Notes: generated from the sequence alone by a model not told the origin. 64,000 nt of DNA from CAIOHW01 sp964432565 (GCA_964432565.1 CAYSOA010000002.1:1-64000); one strand, 5' to 3'. Positions 43,764 to 52,693 are shown, counted from the first letter of the stretch. Numbers and translations: made by a program.

Positions 43764-44404
43764 TGTACCAGAAATACCTCGATCCGATCATCGAAGAGTT
43801 CACCACGGGCGACTACTATCCCGAGGTCTATCGGGCCAAGCACGAGTTCTTTGAGAAGGCTGGAATCGTCTACGAAGACGACGCCGAGTTCGAGCAGAGA
43901 ATGTGCATCTTCATGGACTGGTACCTATTCGATCGGGACCTGCCAGGGATCGACCTCCCTCCCATCAAATACTTCTACCGAAGGAACAAGGAGCAGTTTT
44001 CAAGCGAGGAGCTATCGATCTACGCTGACTTCTGCAGGACTGTGCATTCGATCTTTAAGCTCAAGCGCACGAAATGGTTCGGAAAAGGACTGGTGGTACT
44101 CGATCTTTTTTCGAGAAAGTCCTACACCGTCCAAGATGCCGAGATGAACCAGGGGTTCACCCGCGGGGACCTCTTCGAGGCCCGTTTGGTTCCCTTTCGC
44201 GGCGGCCATGAGTTCTCCCGTGGATTTTGCTTCCACCCGGTTGAAATGGGTGGCTTCATCGAACGCGAAATCCACAAGGTCAGGCACCAGGATCGGGGAC
44301 GTCAGACTAAATTGATCCTTCAACTTGCCGGAATGAAGCTCAAGCACCTCCGATTCCAGCATATCGATATTCGTCAAATTTACGCCATCGACTCGCGATT
44401 CTGA
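43760..44404 (+). CDS. Hypothetical protein coupled to carA
   Basis: A 214-residue soluble protein (YQKYLDPIIEEFTTGDYYPE..., then FEQRMCIFMDWYLFDRDLPG, KYFYRRNKEQFSSEELSIYA, FGKGLVVLDLFSRKSYTVQD, RGGHEFSRGFCFHPVEMGGF). It has no signal or membrane segment. The C-terminal half (about 110-170) looks like a beta barrel of RNA-binding or GYF/SH3 type, but I cannot name a family. Its start ATGATG overlaps the carA stop by four bases, so it is translated with pyrimidine-synthesis enzymes. Confidence 0.7.
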   Translation: MMYQKYLDPIIEEFTTGDYYPEVYRAKHEFFEKAGIVYEDDAEFEQRMCIFMDWYLFDRDLPGIDLPPIKYFYRRNKEQFSSEELSIYADFCRTVHSIFKLKRTKWFGKGLVVLDLFSRKSYTVQDAEMNQGFTRGDLFEARLVPFRGGHEFSRGFCFHPVEMGGFIEREIHKVRHQDRGRQTKLILQLAGMKLKHLRFQHIDIRQIYAIDSRF

Positions 44405-44444
44405 CGTCGCTCGCTCCAATTTTGGTCTGCGCAAAAAAGGCCCA

Positions 44445-44475
44445 TTGAAAAAAAACAGAAGCCCCTTCGTAATAA
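44445..44475 (+). promoter_or_regulatory. Weak sigma70-like promoter for the His-rich gene
   Basis: TTGAAA (44445-44450) and TAATAA (44470-44475) separated by 19 bp, about 25 bp before the gene's ribosome site. The spacing is longer than ideal. It would give the small secreted protein its own transcript, consistent with its own terminator. Confidence 0.3.
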
Positions 44476-44498
44476 GGTCTCTAAAGGAGAACCAACCC

Positions 44499-44687
44499 AT
44501 GAAGAAGCTGTTGATTGCCATGCTCGCTCTTGCATCCGTCTCTGCCTACGCCAACGAACATGAAGGTGACCATCACGATGGAGACCACCATGAGAAAGCA
44601 TCGGCGACGAAAAAGAAGGACAAGAAGGACAAGAAGCACGCAGACGGCGAGCATCATGACGAGAAGCACGACGAAGCACACCACTGA
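44499..44687 (+). CDS. Small secreted His/Asp/Lys-rich protein
   Basis: A 62-residue protein with ribosome site AAGGAGA eight bases before the ATG. Signal peptide MKKLLIAMLALASVSAYA, cleaved before NEHEG. The 44-residue mature part has nine His in three patches (DHHDGDHHE, EHHDEKHDEAHH) around a Lys/Asp run (KKKDKKDKK). Such composition fits divalent-metal (Ni, Zn, Cu) binding in the periplasm. The in-frame upstream extension to 44445 overlaps the promoter region. Monocistronic with a terminator. No named family. Confidence 0.8.
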   Translation: MKKLLIAMLALASVSAYANEHEGDHHDGDHHEKASATKKKDKKDKKHADGEHHDEKHDEAHH

Positions 44688-44710
44688 GTCGGTTATTTTT
44701 GCTTGAGCGA

Positions 44711-44746
44711 GCCCCTGGTGGATTTTTCCACCGGGGGTTTGTTTTT
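44711..44746 (+). terminator. Rho-independent terminator after the His-rich gene
   Basis: A 10-bp stem CCCCTGGTGG/CCACCGGGGG (one wobble pair) with a six-base loop, followed by TTTGTTTTT. It lies 24 bp after the stop. Confidence 0.9.
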
Positions 44747-44779
44747 GGAGGGCTTCCATCGTTATGATGGCGCCGACTC

Positions 44780-45853
44780 ATGAAACCGTCCCTGAAACGC
44801 CCCAAAAGAATTCTGGTGGTGAAGCTGCGTGGACTCGGAGAAACCGTTCTCCTCACCGCGTCCCTTCAGGCTCTCAAGCAGGCCCATCCCGAAGCCCAGA
44901 TCCACGTGGCCGTTCCAACGCCCTGGGCCCCCCTGCTGATCCATCACCCGGCAGTCAGCCGAATCTGGCCGGTCGATCGCCACCTCGACAAGCTCGCTCG
45001 CGCGAAGGCGATCGCCCGTGCCGCGTTGAAGCTGCGACACGAAAACTTTGACTGGGTCATCAACCTTCACGCCAGCCCCTCCAGTGCGACTCTTTCGTTT
45101 GCATGTGGAGCCCCCGTGCGCTCGATTCACTTCCATTCGGCAAAAGACAAGGATCGCTACTCGACAGTAAAAATACCCGAAAAGGGCTCCATCAAGTCGA
45201 TGCTCGAAAAGGATTTCGATACGCTCAGGGCCCTCGGGCTCCTGATCACCCCAGGAAAGTACCGCCCGACGCTGGTTCTGAAGCCCAGCGAGATGGATGA
45301 AGGCTTTCGCACGCTTTCAGAGCTGGAGCTGAAACGGCCCGTGCTGGCACTGGGGCTGGGCTCTTCGCGTCCCACCAAGTGCTGGCCCATCGAACACTTC
45401 GCGCGCCTGGCGCACCTCTGGCATCAGGACAGCGGAGGCGCCGTGGCCATTACCGGCCCCGGAGAGTCACACAGAGGTGCCCTGCTGATCGAACAGGCGG
45501 GAGAGTTCGACCAGCTCGCCCATCTCTCTTCTCCATCCATCCGCCTTCTCGCAGCCGTGCTCAGCCAGTGCTCGGTCTACGCTGGAAATGACTCTGGCGT
45601 GCGGCATCTTGCAGCAGCGGTTGGCATCCCCGTGGTCGGGATCTTCGGCCCCGAAGACCCCAAAGAGTGGCAGATTTACTCTGCTGAGACGGATCCCTGT
45701 TTCTTTACTCCCCAGTTAGCCTGCCGTCAGGACCATGAGCCGGGAAGCCCCGAGTGGTGCTCACTTCAGGAGTGCGTGACCGAGAAGAACCGTTGCATGG
45801 CCGATATCCGGCCTGAGCTGGTGCTGGACGCCTGCAGAAGGGTGGCGCGATGA
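44780..45853 (+). CDS. Glycosyltransferase family 9 (heptosyltransferase-like)
   Basis: A 357-residue GT-B enzyme of the WaaC/WaaF/ADP-heptose:LPS group. N-terminal RILVVKLRGLGETVLLTASL and DWVINLHASPSSA. C-terminal donor site: ALGLGSSRPTKCWPIEHFAR, TGPGESH, and YAGNDSGVRHLAAAVGIPVV followed by FGPEDPKEW. Probably adds heptose to the LPS core at the inner face of the inner membrane. Ends coupled (ATGA) to the first GT2 gene, starting the polysaccharide cluster. Confidence 0.9.
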   Translation: MKPSLKRPKRILVVKLRGLGETVLLTASLQALKQAHPEAQIHVAVPTPWAPLLIHHPAVSRIWPVDRHLDKLARAKAIARAALKLRHENFDWVINLHASPSSATLSFACGAPVRSIHFHSAKDKDRYSTVKIPEKGSIKSMLEKDFDTLRALGLLITPGKYRPTLVLKPSEMDEGFRTLSELELKRPVLALGLGSSRPTKCWPIEHFARLAHLWHQDSGGAVAITGPGESHRGALLIEQAGEFDQLAHLSSPSIRLLAAVLSQCSVYAGNDSGVRHLAAAVGIPVVGIFGPEDPKEWQIYSAETDPCFFTPQLACRQDHEPGSPEWCSLQECVTEKNRCMADIRPELVLDACRRVAR

Positions 45854-46761
45854 AGGTCTCCGGCTTTTTCATTATTCGAAACGGAGAGCGGTTTGACTAT
45901 CCATTCATCGAATCCCTTCGATCGCTGCTGCCGCTTGTCGACGAACTGATCGTCAATGTGGGCGTGGGAGATGACAACACTCTCAATACGATTCGGCGGT
46001 TCTCTGCCAACGAAGGACTGGGCAAAATCAGCATCTTTGAGAGCGTCTGGCCCCTGGACGACCCCGAGAAGCGAAGAGGCGGCCGAATTCTCGCAGAACA
46101 AACCAACCTCGCGCTGGAACGCTGCTCGGGGGACTGGTGCCTTTACCTGCAGGCCGACGAAATCCTGCACGAAGAGGACCATGAAGCTCTTCGCGAGGCT
46201 CTGAGAAGGGGTCTCGATCGGCCCGACGTTGATGGAATCCTGTTCAACTATCGGCACTTCTACGGCAGCTACGACATCATCCAGGACTCACGCAGTGCCT
46301 ACCGTCGTGAGGTACGCGCGATCAAACGATCGTCAGGCGCTCGAAGTGTCGGTGATGCGCAGAGCTTTCGGCTCGCTGATGGAACGAAGCCGCGTGTCCT
46401 ACACAGCAGCGCACGAATCTTCCACTATGGATGGGTGCGCACTCCCGACGCCATGAAGGACAAGACGACCTTCATGGACTCGCTCTACCATGGCCCGCAA
46501 TCGACGGGTCCTGATGGCGCTCCCCACTCGGGGGACAACTACCGTTACAAGCGAATCTGGGGTTTGAGACGTTTTGATGAAACCCATCCGGCCACCATGC
46601 GGGAGCGAATTCGCACGAAAAACTGGAACTGGGACTTCGAGAATTCACCCGTCGTTTTTGGACGAAAGGACCTGACCAAGGTTCCCCTCGACCTTTTTGA
46701 GAAGATGACCGGCATCCGGCTTTTCGAATACAAGAGCTATAAGATTACGGATACCCTCTGA
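45850..46761 (+). CDS. Glycosyltransferase family 2-like protein
   Basis: A 303-residue cytoplasmic enzyme starting MKVSGFFIIRNGERFDYPFI. GT-A features: VDELIVNVGVGDDNT and DWCLYLQADEILHEEDHEAL, in which ADE replaces the classical DxD. A family-typical RHFYGSYDIIQDSRSAYRRE follows. No membrane segment; the donor sugar is unknown. Ends one base into the next GT2 gene, so the three genes from 44780 are coupled. Confidence 0.85.
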   Translation: MKVSGFFIIRNGERFDYPFIESLRSLLPLVDELIVNVGVGDDNTLNTIRRFSANEGLGKISIFESVWPLDDPEKRRGGRILAEQTNLALERCSGDWCLYLQADEILHEEDHEALREALRRGLDRPDVDGILFNYRHFYGSYDIIQDSRSAYRREVRAIKRSSGARSVGDAQSFRLADGTKPRVLHSSARIFHYGWVRTPDAMKDKTTFMDSLYHGPQSTGPDGAPHSGDNYRYKRIWGLRRFDETHPATMRERIRTKNWNWDFENSPVVFGRKDLTKVPLDLFEKMTGIRLFEYKSYKITDTL

Positions 46762-47594
46762 TGCCCGCTACTACCGCGTCCCTATTTGTAACTACTTATG
46801 AGATGCCCCGGCATCTGGAGCTCGTCCTTGCCGGACTCTCGCGGCAGACTCGGCAGGATTTTGAACTCATTCTCTGTGACGATGGCTCTGGTGCCGAGAC
46901 TCGCGAGGTCATTGATCGATTTCGCTCCACCGTGCGGTTTCCCGTCCTTCACCTTCGGCAGGATCATCAGGGATTTCGAAAGTGCCGAATTCTCAACGAG
47001 GGCCTACGGCATGCTTCAGGTGAGATCCTGGTATTTCTGGACGGCGATTGCGTTCCGCACCGCGACTTCATGAAGGACCATATCGAGAATCAGGAGGCTG
47101 GAAGGTATCTGGCCGGCCGTCGAGTGGAGCTGGGACCTCGTATCAGCAGTCGCCTGACGGTGGATGCCGTGACAGCGGGTTATTTCGACTTTCCGAGGCC
47201 CTCTTTGATCTGGAGCGGACTTTCGAAGGACTCAGAATTCGTCGAAAAATCCCTTCGAGTGACGAACCCCACCCTTCGCACCCGACTGGGGATGGATCGC
47301 ATCATTGACTTGAAGGGATGCAACTATTCGGTGCCAAGAGCGGCCATCGACGCCATCAACGGCTTTGATGAAGAGTACGAGGGATACGGCCGAGAGGACA
47401 CGGATGTCGAGCTTCGGCTGCAGAACCTGGGACTCCGGATCAAGTCCCTCAAGGGTCTGGCCATTCAATTCCATGTCTGGCACCCCAGACGAGAGTTCAC
47501 CCCCAGAAACGACGAACGCCTTGCGGAACTGAAGCGAAGCGGCAGGACCAGCTGCCGGCTGGGACTGAACCGTGAATTACCGGACGCGGAATAG
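46761..47594 (+). CDS. Glycosyltransferase family 2
   Basis: A 277-residue GT-A enzyme: SLFVTTYEMPRHLELVLAGL, FELILCDDGSGAETREVI, GEILVFLDGDCVPHRDFM with the metal-binding DGD, and NGFDEEYEGYGREDTDVELR, where the catalytic ED motif is present. It resembles chondroitin/LPS-type transferases with a GT2 catalytic core and a short C-terminal region. Last gene of the 44.8-47.6 kb operon; convergent with ugd, three bases apart. Confidence 0.88.
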   Translation: MPATTASLFVTTYEMPRHLELVLAGLSRQTRQDFELILCDDGSGAETREVIDRFRSTVRFPVLHLRQDHQGFRKCRILNEGLRHASGEILVFLDGDCVPHRDFMKDHIENQEAGRYLAGRRVELGPRISSRLTVDAVTAGYFDFPRPSLIWSGLSKDSEFVEKSLRVTNPTLRTRLGMDRIIDLKGCNYSVPRAAIDAINGFDEEYEGYGREDTDVELRLQNLGLRIKSLKGLAIQFHVWHPRREFTPRNDERLAELKRSGRTSCRLGLNRELPDAE

Positions 47595-47597
47595 CCT

Positions 47598-48905
47598 CTA
47601 GCTCCGGCCGATGCCCCGATAACGGAACCCCTGCTTCTTGAGCCAGGCCGGATCATAGAGGTTTCGACCATCGAAAATCCAGGGAGCGGCCAGCAGAGAC
47701 TTGACTCTCGACCAGTCCGGCGTCCGAAACTCGTTCCACTCCGTGATGAGCAGCAATGCGTCGGCCCCCTCGAGCGCCTCATAGGCGTTTGAACAATACC
47801 GGCGCCACTCGTTTTCTGGAAACTGCCTGCGGCAATGCTCCATGGCGACAGGATCGAAAACCTGGGCCTTTGCGCCGCGCGATTCGAGCGCCTGCAGGAT
47901 CGTCAGTGCCGGGGCCTCACGCAGATCATCGGTATTGGGCTTGAACGCCACTCCCCACACCGCAAAGGTTCGCTCCGAAAGATCCCCATCGAAGGCCTCA
48001 AGGATCTTGTCGAGAAAAAGCTCGCGCTGGCGAAGGTTCGCCTCCTGCGCCGCCTCGATAATCCCCAGATTCAGGCCGTTTGACCGACCAGTACTGACCA
48101 ATGCCGAAATATCCTTCGGAAAGCAGGAACCGCCATAGCCGACCCCCGCGTAGAGAAAGTGCTTACCGATCCGAACGTCGGTGCTCATTCCGCGGCGCAC
48201 CTGCTCAATGTCTCCACCAACACGGTCACACAGGGCCGCCAGTTCATTCATGAAGCTGATGCGCGTCGCCAGAAACGAGTTGCAGGCGTACTTGGTCATC
48301 TCGGCAGAGATGGGATCCATCTGAATCAGGGGATTACCCTGCCTCAGAAAAGGGGCGTAGAGCTGGGACATCTTTTCAAACGCCTGTTCGGTGCTCGCAC
48401 CGATGACCACGCGATCGGGACGCAGGAAGTCCTCGACGGCAGACCCCTCTTTCAAAAACTCCGGATTACTGACGACGTCGAAAGGTTCTGAGGTCTCTTC
48501 ACGCATCCACTCAGCCACCTTCAAATGAGAGCCGATGGGAACGGTCGACTTGTTTACGATGACCTTGTATCCGCGAATCGCACGCCCCACCTCTCGAGCA
48601 GCCGCCTCGAGGTACTGCAGATTCGGCTGCCCGCTGGGAAGGCTCGGAGTGCCGACGGCCATGAAGATCACATCGGCATCCCGGACGCCGACCGCGGTAT
48701 CGGAGGTAAACGACAATCGTCCCTTTTCGGCCCCCTGCTTGACGAGCTGCTCAAGACCTGGCTCGTAGATCGGAATCCGGCCCTGCCTCAGGGCCTCGAC
48801 CTTTGAAAGGTCCTGATCCACGCAAACGACCTCGTTACCCGAGTCGGCAAAGCAGGCGCCTGCGACCAATCCGACATATCCCGTACCAATGACTGTCACT
48901 TTCAT
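47598..48905 (-). CDS. ugd: UDP-glucose 6-dehydrogenase
   Basis: Oxidises UDP-glucose twice to UDP-glucuronate, using 2 NAD+. The 435 residues show: N-terminal Rossmann MKVTVIGTGYVGLVAGACFA, NKSTVPIGSHLKV, NPEFLKEGSAVEDFLRPDR, the active-site Cys in GVGYGGSCFPKDISAL, and C-terminal VWGVAFKPNTDDLREAPAL with a second Rossmann fold. It supplies uronic-acid precursors for the neighbouring glycosyltransferases. It is the only minus-strand gene of the polysaccharide region. Confidence 0.96.
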   Translation of the reverse strand: MKVTVIGTGYVGLVAGACFADSGNEVVCVDQDLSKVEALRQGRIPIYEPGLEQLVKQGAEKGRLSFTSDTAVGVRDADVIFMAVGTPSLPSGQPNLQYLEAAAREVGRAIRGYKVIVNKSTVPIGSHLKVAEWMREETSEPFDVVSNPEFLKEGSAVEDFLRPDRVVIGASTEQAFEKMSQLYAPFLRQGNPLIQMDPISAEMTKYACNSFLATRISFMNELAALCDRVGGDIEQVRRGMSTDVRIGKHFLYAGVGYGGSCFPKDISALVSTGRSNGLNLGIIEAAQEANLRQRELFLDKILEAFDGDLSERTFAVWGVAFKPNTDDLREAPALTILQALESRGAKAQVFDPVAMEHCRRQFPENEWRRYCSNAYEALEGADALLLITEWNEFRTPDWSRVKSLLAAPWIFDGRNLYDPAWLKKQGFRYRGIGRS

Positions 48906-48955
48906 GTTGAGCCCAGTTCTCCCAAAAAACGGAGTGCTGTGCTACCCCAATTCCT

Positions 48956-49738
48956 ATGGCAGGCGCTCCCTTGACCGTCACAATCATCGCCCTGAACGAA
49001 GCGCATCAGCTCGAGCGAACCTTGCGCTCGGTCAACTGGGCCGACGAGATTCTTCTCGTCGACTCCGGAAGCACGGACGGCACCCCCGAACTGGCGCACT
49101 CACTGGGAGCCAGGGTCATTCAGCAGAAATGGCTGGGTTTCGGGCGACAGAAGAACTTCGCCCAGAAACACGCCAGTCATGACTGGATCCTGAATCTCGA
49201 CGCCGACGAAGTCGTTTCAAAGGAGCTGGCCGAGGAGATTCGTGGCTGGCTCGACGAACAGGAAGCCAGCCGCCTAGGCGGCGCCACTCCGGCGATCCTG
49301 GCGTTTCCAAGAAAAAACTTCTACCGCCAGACTTGGATCCGCTTTGGCGGATGGTACCCTAACATCGTCGCGCGACTCGGACACCGAAGCTGCTCGCGCT
49401 GGACCGAGCCTCACCTTCATGAGTCGCTTTCCGGTGATGGCCCCATCAGAGTCGCCCGCAATCCGCTGCTTCACTACACCTTTCAGTCTATCGAAGACCA
49501 GGTTCGAACTAATCTTCGTTACGCCAAAGAAGGCGCTCGTGACCAGAGGCGGGCGGGACGCTCTTTTTCGCTGGCGAGACTCTTGCTCAAGCCCCTCGGA
49601 AAATTCATCGAAACTTATCTGTGGAAGCGCGGATTTCTCGATGGTCGGCTCGGATTCATCATCGCGGTCAATGCCGCTCACAGCATGTTCCTGAAACAGG
49701 CTTTTCTTCTGGAAGACGAAGGAACTCGACTCGAATGA
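48956..49738 (+). CDS. Glycosyltransferase family 2, WaaE/KdtX-like
   Basis: A 260-residue GT-A enzyme: LTVTIIALNEAHQLERTLRS, EILLVDSGSTDGTPELAHSL, and HDWILNLDADEVVSKELAEE with the DADE metal motif. The N-FYRQTWIRFGGWYPN stretch and LHESL-type loop match the LPS core beta-1,4-glucosyltransferases (WaaE/KdtX). Its stop overlaps the amidotransferase start (ATGA). Confidence 0.9.
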   Translation: MAGAPLTVTIIALNEAHQLERTLRSVNWADEILLVDSGSTDGTPELAHSLGARVIQQKWLGFGRQKNFAQKHASHDWILNLDADEVVSKELAEEIRGWLDEQEASRLGGATPAILAFPRKNFYRQTWIRFGGWYPNIVARLGHRSCSRWTEPHLHESLSGDGPIRVARNPLLHYTFQSIEDQVRTNLRYAKEGARDQRRAGRSFSLARLLLKPLGKFIETYLWKRGFLDGRLGFIIAVNAAHSMFLKQAFLLEDEGTRLE

Positions 49739-50463
49739 AGATCCTTCTGGTCGACAACACTCGAAATCGCGATTCGTGGGGCTCCTCCGACCTTTGCGAG
49801 GCGCTTCAAGCTTCGCAAGCCTGCACCATTTCGGTGCGCCGGGCCCCTCACGAGGACCTTCCCCCTCTGCGGGAGCTCTCTCGATTTGACCGTCTGGTCT
49901 TGTCCGGATCACGCACCTCCGCGACCGATTCGGAGCCTTGGGTGCTACGACTGCAGGAGCTGATCTCCCGCTCGATCGAAAGCGGACTGCCCATCCTCGG
50001 CGTTTGTTACGGCCACCAGATTTTGGCCCGCGTTTTGGGATCCATCCTGGAGGGATCCCCGTCCCAGCCCTGGGTGCGACGCTCGACCACGCCTGAGTTT
50101 GGATGGACCGAAATTCATCGCACTCCGTGTCCCGGCGGAGTCGATCTGATGGACGGTCTGCCCGGGCGATTTTACAGCTTCTCGGCCCATTATGACGAGG
50201 TCATCGCCCTGCCCGCAGCGGCTGAGACTCTCGCTTTTTCAAGGGGGTGCAGGATTCAGGGCTATCGGCTTCGAGACAAGCCGGTCTTCGGCATTCAGTT
50301 TCATCCTGAACGCACTGCCGAGGCTGGCGAGCGCAGCATTCGGGAGGCAAAACGTGCCGATCCCAAGCTGACAGCACTCCATCCAGGAAAAGGACGGAAG
50401 CTCCACTCCCGGCAGGTCGCGCACACGATTTTTGGAAACTTTCTCAGGCACGGAGGCCGATAA
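49735..50463 (+). CDS. Class I glutamine amidotransferase-like protein
   Basis: A 242-residue single-domain GATase-1 protein starting MKILLVDNTRNRDSWGSSDL. The nucleophile elbow is PILGVCYGHQILARVLG, and the C-terminal histidine/glutamate are in GIQFHPERTA. It resembles GuaA/TrpG-type domains but stands alone. It lies between a glycosyltransferase and an AglD-like membrane protein, so it may amidate a sugar or lipid intermediate; this is speculative. The in-frame extension back to 49621 lies within the GT2 gene and is discarded. Confidence 0.85.
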   Translation: MKILLVDNTRNRDSWGSSDLCEALQASQACTISVRRAPHEDLPPLRELSRFDRLVLSGSRTSATDSEPWVLRLQELISRSIESGLPILGVCYGHQILARVLGSILEGSPSQPWVRRSTTPEFGWTEIHRTPCPGGVDLMDGLPGRFYSFSAHYDEVIALPAAAETLAFSRGCRIQGYRLRDKPVFGIQFHPERTAEAGERSIREAKRADPKLTALHPGKGRKLHSRQVAHTIFGNFLRHGGR

Positions 50464-50464
50464 A

Positions 50465-51475
50465 ATGATGTCCCGCAGAAAGAAATCCTTCGTTGCGCTG
50501 CTCCTCAAACTGCTTCTCGTCGTCCTGCTTCTTCAGTTTCTGGCAAAAAAGGGTCTGCTTTCCCTCTCCGAGCTTCGAACCGCGATGGACTTTCCAGCAT
50601 TTCTTTCCATCGCACTGGTTTTCTCCACCGCCTCATTCCTTCTGTCCGTCCTGAGATGGCGCATGCTTCTTCAAGGCCAGGACATCACTCTCAGTTGGGC
50701 GAAGTCCCTGCAGCTTTCACTGATCGGAGGATTTTTCAATCTGGCCCTTCCAGGAGCCGTCAGCGGCGATCTCGTGAAGGCCTTCTACATTTCCCGCGAG
50801 CATCACGGCAAGCGCGGGCACGCCTTTGGCAGTATTCTGTTTGACCGAATCGTCGGAGTGTCAGGACTGATCCTCACGTCCTCGATCGCGCTACTGGCCG
50901 GATACAGCACGCTCCAGAAGGACCATGTCCTTGAGGCGGTTCAATGGTTTGTCCTGCTGTCGGGCGCGGGCGTTCTGGCGTTTTTTCTCTATCTGTTCTT
51001 TTTTCCCGAACGTCATGACCCGGTACGAGGCATCCTGCAATGGATGCAGAACCGCGTTCAAGCCGTCGGTTCGGTGGCCCGAATCTATGAAGGAGTCCGC
51101 AACTACCACCGCCGCCGGTGGATGGTGGTGAAGGCGCTGGCCATTTCGTGCATCATCCACGTTTTTGCGGCGTCATCCTGCCTGCTATTCACTCTGGCCC
51201 TGTCCCCCTCGTCAGCCTCGACTCCCCCCATTGGAATCTACGCCCTGGCTCCCATCGGCCTGCTGGCGACGGCCGTTCCCCTGGCTCCCGCAGGAGTGGG
51301 AACCGGACATGCCGCCTTCAGCTGGCTTTTCCTGCTTCTGGGTCTCAAGATCGGCGCCAATGTCTTCAGCCTGTTTGTTCTTTATCAGATCTTCTGGAGC
51401 ATGGTCGGAGGAGTGGTCTACCTGCGCTACCGAGCGGAAATTCCTCACTCGGCTCTATCGACGGACTCGAGTTGA
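50465..51475 (+). CDS. AglD/MprF-type membrane protein (UPF0104, flippase-like)
   Basis: A 336-residue inner-membrane protein with about eight hydrophobic segments. The UPF0104 features are LSVLRWRMLLQGQDI, LQLSLIGGFFNLALPGAVSG, and the Arg-Glu pattern in the cytoplasmic loop YISREHHGKRGHAFGSILFD. The C-terminal half has AGVGTGHAAFSWLFLLLGL. The family includes AglD, MprF N-terminal domains and candidate lipid flippases. GGAGG seven bases before ATG 50465, just after the GATase stop (one-base spacing). Probably a lipid or polysaccharide-lipid transporter. Confidence 0.82.
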   Translation: MMSRRKKSFVALLLKLLLVVLLLQFLAKKGLLSLSELRTAMDFPAFLSIALVFSTASFLLSVLRWRMLLQGQDITLSWAKSLQLSLIGGFFNLALPGAVSGDLVKAFYISREHHGKRGHAFGSILFDRIVGVSGLILTSSIALLAGYSTLQKDHVLEAVQWFVLLSGAGVLAFFLYLFFFPERHDPVRGILQWMQNRVQAVGSVARIYEGVRNYHRRRWMVVKALAISCIIHVFAASSCLLFTLALSPSSASTPPIGIYALAPIGLLATAVPLAPAGVGTGHAAFSWLFLLLGLKIGANVFSLFVLYQIFWSMVGGVVYLRYRAEIPHSALSTDSS

Positions 51476-51523
51476 CTACCGAGTGCCAGCCGATCGGCAT
51501 GAGTTTCGCGAGGAGTTTTCCCC

Positions 51524-52597
51524 ATGCGAAGCTTATCCCTGCGTCCGTTTCAGTCCAAAGCCATTGAATTACTGCGATCCGCCGACCGTCTTCACCTGAT
51601 CTGCATCGCCCCGACAGGATCTGGAAAAAGTCGGATTTTCGAAGAGCTCGCTCGACTTCCGAACAACGATGGCCCTGCCCCAGGCACTCTCGTCATTTCT
51701 CCGCTCAGAGCGCTGGTCCAGCAACAGCGGGATCGTCTGACGTCCCTGGGAATTCAAATCGTTTCAGAATTCACTGAACAATACGGCGCTCCGCAGGCAA
51801 TCGTCTGCACGCCCGAGTGGCTCATGGCACGAATTGACCGAGGCTTTCGAATTCCCGAGAACATCTTTCTGGTGGTCGACGAGTGCCATTGCATCGAAGC
51901 CTGGGGACGGAACTTTCGGCCCGAGTTTGCGCTGCTGCCGGGCCTCGTCAGGAAGTTCGGCATCCGCCGCTCCCTCTGGCTCTCAGCGACCCTTTCGGGT
52001 GCCACCGCCCGCTCGCTGGCGGGCCAGCTACCAGACCCCGTCCGACAGATGGGTGAGTTTGGCATCAACCCACGTCTTCGGGTGACGCGAGTTCGCACCC
52101 CATGGAACTCACGCCCGGCATTCCTTCGGGGATGGCTGGATCAAACCCGGACTCCTGGAATTGTCTTTTGCTCGACTCGGCAGCAATGCATTCAGGTTGG
52201 AAGGCTTCTGGAGTCTTGGTCGTCAAGCACTGGCTCCACGGCCTGCTACCACGCGGGAATGAGCCGCGAAGAAAGAAACAGCGTCGAATCCGGAATTCGG
52301 TCGGACGTCGTTCGATGGATCTCCGCCACTTCGGCCTTCGGCATGGGCATGGACTTCAGCCAGCTTGGGTGGGTGGTCCTGTGGCAACTGCCCTACAGCG
52401 TTCTGGATCTCGCACAGATGATCGGGCGTGCCGGAAGGAGTGATTCGATCGACGCTCGGGCATTCATTCTCTGGGATGACTCGGACTTTCTTTGGCTCCG
52501 AAACCACCTCGACGATCGGTCGCTCGCTTCGTTTCGGCAGATTATTGACGAGGCAGCTCCGCTCTCGACCGCACTCGCGCGCTACTTCGAGGCCTAG
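51524..52597 (+). CDS. Minimal RecQ-like DNA helicase
   Basis: A 357-residue SF2 helicase: LRPFQSKAIELL (motif 0), APTGSGKS (I), SPLRALVQQQ (Ia), VVDECHCIEAWGRNFRPEF (II and aromatic-rich loop, DECH in place of DEAH), SATLSGATAR (III), VFCSTRQQC (IV), CYHAGMSREER, FGMGMD (V) and MIGRAGRSD (VI). The protein ends after motif VI, so the zinc/RQC and HRDC domains of full RecQ (about 600 residues) are missing. This looks like a streamlined helicase core, related to RecQ and not a broken gene, because the frame is intact. It follows the UPF0104 gene by 48 bp. Confidence 0.85.
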   Translation: MRSLSLRPFQSKAIELLRSADRLHLICIAPTGSGKSRIFEELARLPNNDGPAPGTLVISPLRALVQQQRDRLTSLGIQIVSEFTEQYGAPQAIVCTPEWLMARIDRGFRIPENIFLVVDECHCIEAWGRNFRPEFALLPGLVRKFGIRRSLWLSATLSGATARSLAGQLPDPVRQMGEFGINPRLRVTRVRTPWNSRPAFLRGWLDQTRTPGIVFCSTRQQCIQVGRLLESWSSSTGSTACYHAGMSREERNSVESGIRSDVVRWISATSAFGMGMDFSQLGWVVLWQLPYSVLDLAQMIGRAGRSDSIDARAFILWDDSDFLWLRNHLDDRSLASFRQIIDEAAPLSTALARYFEA

Positions 52598-52693
52598 TAT
52601 GCCGCTGAGTGGTGGGTTTTTCTGTCAATCCAGTACGGCTTGTTTAGTCTGAGAGAAGGGATGTTCGGCATAGCGCTCCGGTCTTCAGTAGCC

